Source: Anthropogastromicrobium sp963604075
GTDB taxonomy: Bacteria > Bacillota > Clostridia > Lachnospirales > Lachnospiraceae
Direction of reading: 5' to 3'
Length of the DNA stretch: 7,637 nt
Assembly: GCA_963604075.1 (NCBI GenBank)
Contig: CAVCPW010000204.1
Coordinates: 1-7,637, forward strand
The translations under genes were made by a program, and so were the position numbers. Of this stretch, positions 1 through 5,280 are shown piece after piece. Within the stretch, counting starts at the first letter, position 1, and every line of letters starts with the position of its first letter. The notes under the pieces were generated by a model. That model was not told the DNA's origin. It saw only the letters and a list, made by a program, of their open reading frames with translations, and ran no database searches.

Positions 1-746
1 GCATTGTAGTAAGAATCTGTGAAGGCAACCTGATCCTTTCTGCTCTCTGTAATTGTCAGACCTGCCATTGCGATATCGCACTTGCCCTGGCCAACTGACA
101 GGCATACAGCATCAAAATCCATGTTCTGAATAACCAGCTCTTTGCCCAGATAATCTGCAAGCAATGATGCCATCTCCATATCAATACCACAGTAATCCTC
201 ACCCTTCATGAACTCGAATGGTTCAAAACCTGCGTTCGTTGCTACAACCAACTGATCCTTGGACTCATCATACTCTGCGGACTTCACCATAACCGGTTCG
301 CCATCGCCAAAATAATGATCACAGATCTCATCGAAAGTACCATCCTCCATTATCTTTGCAATAAACTCATTTGTCTTCTCTAACAAATCAGTCTCATCCT
401 TATTTACGCCAAATGCATACTGCTCACTTGTCAGATCAATGTCAATCACGCGAACCTTTGCGTCCTCATCATCTGTCTTTGCGGCTGCTTCCTTGGTAGA
501 AGCCTCGCTAGATGCCTCTTCAGATGCACTTTCAGAAGATGCTTCTTCAGAAGATTCCCCACTCTTTGCCTCTGTATTTTTTTCTGTTGCTGCTTCGGTA
601 GCCTTCTCTGTTACAGCCTCAGTAGATGCCTCCTGTGTAGAAGCTGCTGTTGTTGTCTTCTTAGCACTGTTGCTAGAACCACATCCTGCAAGCATTACTG
701 CTGCTGCCATAGAAACTGCTGTCATTGATGCAAATACTTTTTTCAT
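1..746 (-). CDS. Amino-acid-type ABC transporter substrate-binding lipoprotein (SBP_bac_3), 3' end cut by window edge
   Basis: This is an extracytoplasmic solute-binding lipoprotein, probably for a polar amino acid or a related small solute; 248 codons are visible and the C-terminus lies beyond the left edge. The ATG at 746-744 follows GAGGAG with 8 nt spacing. Residues 1-22 form a lipoprotein signal peptide with lipobox LAGC, Cys22 being the lipidated residue. Residues 23-97 are a Ser/Thr/Glu/Ala-rich low-complexity linker. Residues 98-147 (from VRVIDIDLTSEQYAFGV through DEICDHYFGDG) resemble the C-terminal end of an SBP_bac_3 domain. Residues 164-248 then resemble the start of the same domain: DQLVVATNAGFEPFEF, GIDMEMASLLADYLGK, FDAVCLSVGQGKCDIAMAGL, and a TITESRKDQVAFTDSYY stretch typical of the family. 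A C-lobe-like segment therefore precedes an N-lobe, which is unusual. The family is sure; the ligand cannot be told from sequence. No permease or ATPase gene is in the window. Confidence 0.9.
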   Translation of the reverse strand, partial: MKKVFASMTAVSMAAAVMLAGCGSSNSAKKTTTAASTQEASTEAVTEKATEAATEKNTEAKSGESSEEASSESASEEASSEASTKEAAAKTDDEDAKVRVIDIDLTSEQYAFGVNKDETDLLEKTNEFIAKIMEDGTFDEICDHYFGDGEPVMVKSAEYDESKDQLVVATNAGFEPFEFMKGEDYCGIDMEMASLLADYLGKELVIQNMDFDAVCLSVGQGKCDIAMAGLTITESRKDQVAFTDSYYN

Positions 747-754
747 AATCTCTT

Positions 755-760
755 CTCCTC
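755..760 (-). promoter_or_regulatory. Ribosome binding site of the SBP_bac_3 lipoprotein gene
   Basis: GAGGAG read on the minus strand lies 8 nt upstream of the ATG at 746. It sits only a few bases downstream of a T6 tract that follows a hairpin, so hairpin, T-tract and RBS are packed together. Confidence 0.8.
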
Positions 761-761
761 T

Positions 762-791
762 AAAAAAGGCAGCAGTGACCATGTCACTGCC
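762..791 (-). terminator. Hairpin plus T6 between the two lipoprotein genes: intrinsic terminator or 5'-UTR stem-loop
   Basis: On the minus strand GCAGTGAC (790-783) and GTCACTGC (779-772) form a perfect 8-bp stem with a 3-nt ATG loop. A further G-C pair is possible across a 2-nt bulge, and after the sequence TGCC comes TTTTTT (767-762). This has the form of a Rho-independent terminator for the BMP lipoprotein gene. The spacer between stem and T-run is slightly long, which may make it leaky. It could equally be the 5' stem-loop of the next mRNA, because a candidate promoter just upstream would start transcription at about the first base of the stem. Confidence 0.6.
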
Positions 792-796
792 ACCTC

Positions 797-825
797 ATTA
801 TGGCATTATTTGCCAATTAGTCCAA
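797..825 (-). promoter_or_regulatory. Candidate promoter for the SBP_bac_3 lipoprotein gene, overlapping the end of the BMP gene
   Basis: The -35 candidate is TTGGAC (825-820), the spacer is exactly 17 bp, and the -10 candidate is CATAAT (802-797), preceded by TG one base upstream, which makes an extended -10. The -35 hexamer is formed by the last two sense codons of the BMP gene (Leu-Asp) and is only a half match. The predicted start, near 790, coincides with the first base of the hairpin. This is inferred from motif spacing only. Confidence 0.45.
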
Positions 826-2280
826 CTCGTAAACGTCGCCGTACTTCTCCTCAAACTCTTCCTGATTCTTCGGAACTTCCAGATCGCCGGCAATGATGTC
901 TTCCTTTGCCTTCTCAATCTTCTCCAGAACCTCATCAGACAGGTTGTCTGTAGTAGGAGCAATATCAACACCGCCTGCTGCCAGGTCATATGTTGCAACA
1001 CCACCCTCGATAGTTCCAAGGATAGTCTGCTTTGCAGCATCGTAGCAAGCATTATCTACTCTCTTTAAAGCAGATGTCAGGATAGTCTCAGGTGCCAGTG
1101 AACTCTGGTCAGAGTCAACACCGATTGCCCAGATACCATTCTCCTTGCATCCGTCAATAACACCAAGTCCGGTACCGCCTGCTGCATGGAATACTACGTC
1201 TGCACCCTTCGTTACCATAGTATTTACTGCGGTCTTTCCAGTACTTGCATCTCCAAAATTATTTGCATTGTACTGAAGGATAGTTGCGTCCGGATTTGCA
1301 TCCAGAACACCTGCCAAGTAACCGTAACCAAATGTATTCATGGTCTCGTTTGCCTGTCCGATAACAAATCCTACAATATTACTCTCGGTTGTATAACCTG
1401 CTGCCAGACCAACCAGATAAGAAGCCTGCTCCTGCTCGAACATCATACAGGTTACGTTATCAAGATCTGCATTAGAAGAATCATCAACGATTGCAAACTT
1501 CTGATCCGGATTCAGCTCTGCTGCTTCACGAACGGCATCTGCCATTACATATCCGGTACAAATAATCAGATCATAGTCCTCATCCAAGAAAGTCTCAATA
1601 TTTGGAGCGAAGTCTGCATCACCCTTAGACTCAATGTACTTAACCTCACAGCCAAATGCTTCTGCTGCTCTCTGCAAACCTTCCCATGCAGACTGGTTAA
1701 AGGATCCGTCATTTACGCCACCAACATCGGTAACCATACCAATCTTAAATCCAGTACCATCAATGTCCTCTTCGGTTTCAGCCTCAGTCTCTTCTTCAGA
1801 AGATGCTTCCTCAGTGTCTCCTTCGCTAGACTCTTCCTCACTGGATGCCTCCTCAGTAGCTTCCTCGCTAGATGCCTCTTCACTGGATGCCTCTTCGCTG
1901 GATACTTCCTCGCTAGATGCTTCTTCGGTAGCTTCTTCGCTAGATGCTTCCTCGCTGCTTACTTCCTCAGTAGATGCTGCTTCTGTAGAAGCCTCCTCAC
2001 TCTTTGCCTCTGTGGACTCTTCCTCAGTAGATGCTGCCTCTGTGGAAGCCTCAGTTTCCTTCTCGGTGGCTGATTCTGTAGCTGCCTCGCTAGTAGCGGC
2101 TTCTGTGGAAGCCTTCTCGGTCTTAGCCTCAGTTGTCTCTACCTCTGTTTTCTTCTCGGTAGCTGCCTCTGTCTTTGTTGCTTCTGTCGTCTTCTTTGTG
2201 TCAGACTTACTTCCACAAGCAGTAAGAGATGCTGCCATAGAGCCTGCCATCAGAACGGCAAAAAGTTGTTTCTTTCTCAT
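817..2280 (-). CDS. BMP/PnrA-family substrate-binding lipoprotein with long acidic Ser/Glu repeat linker
   Basis: A 487-residue lipoprotein of the basic membrane protein (BMP/Med/PnrA) family, whose studied members are ABC-transporter binding proteins for nucleosides; the ligand here is inferred. The ATG at 2280 is chosen because AAGGAGG lies 8 nt upstream and MRKKQLFAVLMAGSMAASLT is a clean signal peptide with lipobox LTAC (Cys22). An in-frame ATG at 2379 would bury that signal and lies upstream of the predicted promoter's -10. Residues 23-176 are a Thr/Glu/Ala then Ser/Ser/Glu/Glu repeat linker with about 50 Glu and no Lys or Arg between K93 and K179. Residues 177 to about 465 are the binding domain: TDVGGVNDGSFNQSAWEGL (184-202, the family's N-terminal signature), FHAAGGTGLGV (364-374) and WAIGVDSDQS (384-393, with the conserved Asp389 region), then a Lys406 segment. 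The domain itself looks complete. Uridine kinase and phosphorylase lie upstream, which fits nucleoside use. No cognate permease or ATPase follows. Confidence 0.93.
   Translation of the reverse strand: MRKKQLFAVLMAGSMAASLTACGSKSDTKKTTEATKTEAATEKKTEVETTEAKTEKASTEAATSEAATESATEKETEASTEAASTEEESTEAKSEEASTEAASTEEVSSEEASSEEATEEASSEEVSSEEASSEEASSEEATEEASSEEESSEGDTEEASSEEETEAETEEDIDGTGFKIGMVTDVGGVNDGSFNQSAWEGLQRAAEAFGCEVKYIESKGDADFAPNIETFLDEDYDLIICTGYVMADAVREAAELNPDQKFAIVDDSSNADLDNVTCMMFEQEQASYLVGLAAGYTTESNIVGFVIGQANETMNTFGYGYLAGVLDANPDATILQYNANNFGDASTGKTAVNTMVTKGADVVFHAAGGTGLGVIDGCKENGIWAIGVDSDQSSLAPETILTSALKRVDNACYDAAKQTILGTIEGGVATYDLAAGGVDIAPTTDNLSDEVLEKIEKAKEDIIAGDLEVPKNQEEFEEKYGDVYELD
1822..1962 (-). 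repeat. In-frame tandem array encoding xSSEE pentapeptides in the BMP linker
   Basis: Residues 107-153 are built from 5-residue units (VSSEE, ASSEE, ESSEG) of 15 nt each, interrupted twice by 4-residue ATEE units. A block running from VSSEE through ATEE to ASSEE (107-125) is repeated at 126-149 with one extra ASSEE unit, which is a sign of unit duplication. Synonymous differences between units show that the array is not brand new. Gain or loss of whole units keeps the reading frame, so length variation between strains is expected. Confidence 0.85.
1967..2053 (-). repeat. Near-identical repeated block in the proximal BMP linker
   Basis: The peptide EASTEAASTEE occurs twice (residues 77-87 and 97-107 approximately, the second ending in a V-containing unit), with DNA copies differing at only a few positions. 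This second, Thr-containing repeat family precedes the xSSEE array, so the linker grew from at least two kinds of unit. Confidence 0.65.
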
Positions 2281-2288
2281 CGTCGACT

Positions 2289-2295
2289 CCTCCTT
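2289..2295 (-). promoter_or_regulatory. Ribosome binding site of the BMP lipoprotein gene (decides the start)
   Basis: AAGGAGG on the minus strand, 8 nt before the ATG at 2280. It supports that start over the in-frame ATG at 2379. Confidence 0.85.
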
Positions 2296-2334
2296 ATAGA
2301 TGCTGCGTTTTTGATAACGCTCCGATTCCTGTAC

Positions 2335-2363
2335 ATTGTAACACGTTGCTTTTATGCCGTCAA
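2335..2363 (-). promoter_or_regulatory. Strong vegetative promoter of the BMP lipoprotein gene
   Basis: -35 TTGACG (2363-2358), 17-bp spacer, -10 TACAAT (2340-2335). TG lies one base upstream of the -10, so this is an extended -10 site; each hexamer matches five of six consensus bases. Transcription should start near 2328 and give a leader of about 48 nt. That leader is too short for a purine riboswitch and holds only a small 5-bp hairpin (arms 2305-2309 and 2316-2320). Confidence 0.8.
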
Positions 2364-2372
2364 CAGGCACCT

Positions 2373-2400
2373 TACGCATTTTTTCGAAAAATATTTCGTA
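2373..2400. repeat. AT-rich imperfect palindrome after the uridine kinase stop
   Basis: The 28 bp just past the udk stop begin and end with the inverted pair TACG/CGTA and contain TTTTTCGAAAAA at the centre. It lies upstream of the BMP promoter's -35. There is no GC-rich stem and no following T-tract on the minus strand, so it is a poor terminator candidate. I cannot assign a role; upstream promoter DNA or a weak 3'-end hairpin are possible. Confidence 0.35.
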
Positions 2401-2408
2401 TTTTTTAC

Positions 2409-3044
2409 TTATTTTTCACTATTTTGAGTGGAAAGATGTTGACGAATACGGTTTTGGATCATTTCCCTTGCTACCATATTCTTTCCTCCCTCGAGCACGA
2501 TAATATCTGCATTCTTCTTGCTTGGTTCTACAAATTCCTCATGCATCGGCTTTACTGTATTCATATACTGCTGAATTACAGACTCAAGAGAACGTGCACG
2601 CTCGATTACATCACGCTGGATTCTTCGAATGATACGAATATCGGCATCGGTATCAACAAAAATTTTGATATCCATCTCCTTGCAGAGCTCTTTATTTTCA
2701 AAAATCAGGATTCCTTCCACTATGATAACATTTGTCGGGTAGATGACCTGAAAATTGCGGCTTCTATTATGAATGGTATAATCATAGATTGGGCAGTTAA
2801 TCGGATTACCAGCCTTTAGCTGACGAAGATGTTCTAACATTAACTCTGTATCAAACGCATTCGGATGGTCATAGTTTAAATGCGTTCTCTCTTCATATGT
2901 CATGTCGTCGTGTGCCTTGTAGTAGTCATCGTGCTTTAATACGGTAATTTGATCGCCAAAATGGTTGACTAACTGCTTGGTAAGCGTAGACTTTCCGCTG
3001 CCAGTTCCTCCTGCAATTCCAATTACCAAAACATTATTATTCAT
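2409..3044 (-). CDS. udk: Uridine kinase
   Basis: Cytosolic kinase that phosphorylates uridine (and usually cytidine) with ATP or GTP to UMP/CMP in pyrimidine salvage. The 211 residues match the usual bacterial length of about 210. Walker A GGTGSGKST is at residues 12-20. The HDDYYK motif (38-43) carries the catalytic-type Asp, NYDHPNAFD (58-66) and PIYDYTIH (85-92) line the nucleoside site, IIVEGILIF (107-115) is the Walker B-like strand, and RDVIERAR (144-151) is the arginine-bearing lid. EPSKKNADIIV and GGKN follow near the C-terminus, as in E. coli Udk. The start is set by AAAGGAG 7 nt upstream, inside the end of the phosphorylase gene. It overlaps that gene by 8 nt, so the two are co-transcribed and probably translationally coupled. 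No strong terminator follows it. The assignment is secure. Confidence 0.96.
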   Translation of the reverse strand: MNNNVLVIGIAGGTGSGKSTLTKQLVNHFGDQITVLKHDDYYKAHDDMTYEERTHLNYDHPNAFDTELMLEHLRQLKAGNPINCPIYDYTIHNRSRNFQVIYPTNVIIVEGILIFENKELCKEMDIKIFVDTDADIRIIRRIQRDVIERARSLESVIQQYMNTVKPMHEEFVEPSKKNADIIVLEGGKNMVAREMIQNRIRQHLSTQNSEK

Positions 3045-3834
3045 CTGCTTTCTCCTTTGCTGCCTTATCTTTTTTAATCATACTCCTAAGAGCCTCTATT
3101 GCTGTGGTAATAGCACGTTCGGTATCGTGGACAACTGGATTCTCCAGTCCTTCCTTTGCGCGCTCCTGATTTGCCACAACAAGGAAAATCGATCCGACAC
3201 GCACATGCAGGTAATTTCCAATAACAAACAGTGCTGCCGACTCCATCTCGGATGCAAGACAGCCTAAGCGTTTCCACGCCTCCCACTTATTCAAAAGTTC
3301 GTAGCTGACCGGCTTAGTCTCTGGCTCGTGCTGACCATAAAACGAATCCTTACACTGTACAACGCCAACGTGATACGGATAGTTCTTCTCCTCTGCTGCC
3401 TTAACAAGTTCCTGCACGATATGAAAATCAGCTACTGCCGGATACTCGATAGGCGCATACTCTCTGCTGGTTCCCTCCATACGGATGGCACCACTTGCAA
3501 CAACCAGATCACCGCTCTTTACAGGTATCTGCATACCGCCACAGGTACCTACACGCACAAAGGTATCGGCGCCGATCTTTACTAACTCCTCCATTGCGAT
3601 GGATGCAGAAGCCCCACCGATACCGGTTGAAGTTACGCTGACCTTCTCACCCTCAAGATAACCTGTGTATGTCACAAACTCACGGCTGTCTGCCATCTTT
3701 ACTGGATTGTCAAAGTGTGCTGCAATCTTTTCACAGCGCTTGGGATCGCCCGGAAGAATCACATAACGGCCCACATCACCTTCTCCCAATTGAATGTGAT
3801 ATTGCAATCCTGGTTTTTCTGAATAATTTACCAT
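3037..3834 (-). CDS. udp: Uridine phosphorylase-type nucleoside phosphorylase
   Basis: Cytosolic enzyme of the NP-I family that splits a nucleoside with phosphate into base and (deoxy)ribose 1-phosphate; by similarity the substrate is uridine. It has 265 residues, close to E. coli Udp. Phosphate and ribose site motifs are present: LPGDPKR (27-33), SREFVTYTG (50-58), STGIGGASASIAMEEL (69-84) and RVGTCGG (94-100). APIEYPAVADF (127-137) and HVGV (155-158) follow as in Udp, and SEMESAALF (195-203) carries the ribose-binding Glu-Met-Glu. The EMESA form and the absence of the SDH segment of DeoD-type purine enzymes favour uridine phosphorylase. The base-recognition loop reads DSFYGQHEP (163-171): the Gln is kept, but the Arg two residues later in E. 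coli Udp is not, and the loop is one residue shorter. Substrate range is therefore less certain than family. The weak RBS AAAAGGA lies about 9 nt from the ATG. The C-terminal Lys/Glu-rich tail overlaps udk. Confidence 0.9.
   Translation of the reverse strand: MVNYSEKPGLQYHIQLGEGDVGRYVILPGDPKRCEKIAAHFDNPVKMADSREFVTYTGYLEGEKVSVTSTGIGGASASIAMEELVKIGADTFVRVGTCGGMQIPVKSGDLVVASGAIRMEGTSREYAPIEYPAVADFHIVQELVKAAEEKNYPYHVGVVQCKDSFYGQHEPETKPVSYELLNKWEAWKRLGCLASEMESAALFVIGNYLHVRVGSIFLVVANQERAKEGLENPVVHDTERAITTAIEALRSMIKKDKAAKEKADE
3052..3058 (-). promoter_or_regulatory. Ribosome binding site of udk inside the udp coding sequence
   Basis: AAAGGAG on the minus strand, 7 nt before the udk ATG at 3044, lies within the last codons of the phosphorylase gene. 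This fits reinitiation or coupling across the 8-nt overlap. Confidence 0.75.
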
Positions 3835-3896
3835 ATGTTCATTTCCTTTTCATCAGTTCTATTTGTTCTTATCCTTATATTCTTCATAAAATAGAA
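3835..3896 (-). other. Leader of the uridine phosphorylase gene, no clear promoter
   Basis: This 62-bp AT-rich stretch should hold the udp/udk promoter if the hairpin upstream terminates. The only motif I can place is TTGAAT, inside the hairpin's 3' arm, with AAGAAT 17 bp later. Both are poor matches, so I do not call a promoter. Read-through from the aminopeptidase gene remains possible. Confidence 0.3.
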
Positions 3897-3940
3897 TACC
3901 GATTCAAAGCATCAGCCTTTTGTCTGGCTTTGAACCGGTA
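3897..3940 (-). terminator. 14-bp stem-loop between the aminopeptidase and uridine phosphorylase genes
   Basis: On the minus strand TACCGGTTCAAAGC (3940-3927) pairs with GCTTTGAATCGGTA (3910-3897), all 14 positions pairing with one G-U. They are separated by a 16-nt loop in which CAG/CTG can pair. The stem is followed by TTCTATTTT, a moderate T-tract. It starts 17 nt after the aminopeptidase stop codon and is best read as that gene's terminator. On the plus strand the G-U becomes an A-C mismatch and no T-tract follows, so it is directional. Confidence 0.65.
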
Positions 3941-3956
3941 CAGTTGAAACGCATTA

Positions 3957-5204
3957 TCAATAAACCTTCTTCATTAGATCTTCTATCTCATCAATGCTTC
4001 TTGGAATGCCTCTGGAAAGATTTTCGCAACCATCCTCTGTCACAAGACAGTTATCCTCTAAACGGAAACCTATTCCCCACTCTTCATGATATATACCAAC
4101 ATCAATGCAGAATACCATACCCGGCGCAATGACCTCTGGTGTCTTTACCACATCATGCACATCATATCCGACATGATGTGCACCACCATGCCACATATAG
4201 GTGCCAATCTGGCTGACATCAGAGAGCACTCCTGCATCCTTTAAACGCTCTGCATTGTAACGGCGAATGGTACCGTCCACATCCACCATCTTCATGCCAG
4301 GCTTAATCGTCTCAAACATATGATTTGATGTCGCATATGCACACTCATACAGAAGACGCTGCTTATCACTATATTTTCCATTACATGGCCAGCCTCTAGA
4401 AACGTCTGTCATTACATTGTCGTAATAGCCGCCCACATCGTTCAGAATCATATCGCCATCCTTAGCCTGTCCCGTGTAACTGTAATAATGGATGCAGAAG
4501 TTGTTCTGTCCTGCGGAAATAATTGACGGGAATGCCGGTCCCTGCGGTCCAAACTGACCAAGTGCATGATCAAACTCTGCCTTGTACTGATACTCGTACA
4601 TGCCAGGCTTGGATGCCTTCATCATCGCAGTAATTCCGGCCTTTGTGATCTCCTCTGCCTTCCGCATCGCCTCAATCTCACACGGCTGCTTGATGGTACG
4701 CAGTACACTGATCAGATCATTGGCATTTTGCACTCTCAGATATGCATAAGTCTTTGCCACCTCTTTTGCAAATACAAATGCCGGTGTCTCCTCGCCATCT
4801 GCTGCCGCTCTATACAAATCGAGATACAAATTCTCATAATTTCCACTCAAGGCCATGCGATGGAACATAGACTCAAACATACTGTTTGGATAAATCTCCT
4901 CAATACCTGATTTCTCAGCCACTTCTTCTTTTGTAAGACGTCGCCCGGTCCAACGCTCTGCCATCGGATCAGACGGAAGTACAAACACCATCTCGGTAAC
5001 ACTCTCATCTTCCTTCTTTGCCACCAGAACAAATTCCTTGCTCTCCAGTCCCGTCAAATAAACAAAGGAACGATTTGCATAAAATGGATAATACTCATCA
5101 TTTGTCTTTGTCTTTTCTTTTCCAGAAAATAGTACCATAAGTGAGTGTGGCTTCATCATCCGATAAAGTCGCTCACGGTTTCCCTTATGGAATTCTTTAT
5201 TCAT
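3957..5204 (-). CDS. pepP: Aminopeptidase P family (Xaa-Pro aminopeptidase, M24B) metallopeptidase
   Basis: Cytosolic dimetal peptidase expected to remove an N-terminal residue preceding proline, helping use imported peptides. The 415 residues compare with 441 in E. coli PepP. Residues 1 to about 165 form the AMP_N (creatinase N-terminal) domain, with YYPFYANRSFVYLTGLESKEF. Residues 175-405 are the pita-bread catalytic domain. Metal ligands by alignment with E. coli are Asp256 (LNDVGG), Asp267 (MTDVSRG), His343 (HGGAHHVG), Asp368 (FCIDVG) and Glu383 (RLEDN). The fourth is normally Glu in an EPG motif, so Asp here is unusual. Accessory His239 (CIHYY), His339 and His350 (DVHD) are kept. The ATG follows GGGAGGAG by 7 nt. 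The gene has its own promoter and lies downstream of an oligopeptide-binding protein gene, which suits a peptide-use role. An intact dimetal site argues for activity, but exact specificity (Pro-dependent or not) is inferred from family. Confidence 0.9.
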   Translation of the reverse strand: MNKEFHKGNRERLYRMMKPHSLMVLFSGKEKTKTNDEYYPFYANRSFVYLTGLESKEFVLVAKKEDESVTEMVFVLPSDPMAERWTGRRLTKEEVAEKSGIEEIYPNSMFESMFHRMALSGNYENLYLDLYRAAADGEETPAFVFAKEVAKTYAYLRVQNANDLISVLRTIKQPCEIEAMRKAEEITKAGITAMMKASKPGMYEYQYKAEFDHALGQFGPQGPAFPSIISAGQNNFCIHYYSYTGQAKDGDMILNDVGGYYDNVMTDVSRGWPCNGKYSDKQRLLYECAYATSNHMFETIKPGMKMVDVDGTIRRYNAERLKDAGVLSDVSQIGTYMWHGGAHHVGYDVHDVVKTPEVIAPGMVFCIDVGIYHEEWGIGFRLEDNCLVTEDGCENLSRGIPRSIDEIEDLMKKVY

Positions 5205-5211
5205 GCCTTAT

Positions 5212-5219
5212 CTCCTCCC
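5212..5219 (-). promoter_or_regulatory. Ribosome binding site of the aminopeptidase gene
   Basis: GGGAGGAG on the minus strand, 7 nt before the ATG at 5204; a strong Shine-Dalgarno match supporting this start. Confidence 0.8.
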
Positions 5220-5280
5220 TTACTTTGTTTCTTGTCTCTCCAACTCAATCAAACAGTGACAATATTACCTGCTGCCTGCT

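Noticed and set aside
439..1068. Plus-strand open frame spanning the two lipoprotein genes
   Set aside because: It is the complement of the Ser/Glu linker plus the intergenic hairpin and has no recognisable domain; a shadow of the minus-strand genes.
1774..2025. CRISPR-like array or minisatellite of non-coding origin in the repeated stretch
   Set aside because: The repeats are short, contiguous without spacers and keep the reading frame, encoding a low-complexity linker within a clear protein.
1186..2299. Long plus-strand open frames across the BMP gene, including Ser/Val/Ala-rich and Cys/Leu-rich proteins
   Set aside because: They are antisense to a complete BMP gene, and their odd composition mirrors the repeat-coding codons. 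They show no RBS and no family resemblance.
2281..2334. Purine riboswitch in the BMP leader
   Set aside because: The leader is only about 48 nt and holds a single 5-bp hairpin, too short for the three-helix purine aptamer.
2281..2379. In-frame upstream ATG at 2379 that would extend the BMP protein by 33 residues
   Set aside because: It would place a non-hydrophobic stretch before a clean lipoprotein signal, it has no good RBS, and it lies upstream of the predicted -10. AAGGAGG before 2280 fixes the shorter start.
3828..3842. Four-codon mini-ORF overlapping the udp start
   Set aside because: Its ATG lies only about 2 nt from the RBS core, too close for initiation. It is probably chance.
5205..5280. 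Regulatory RNA in the aminopeptidase leader
   Set aside because: Apart from a GCAGGCAGCAGG direct repeat at the start I see no stable fold or known aptamer core in this roughly 70-nt leader.
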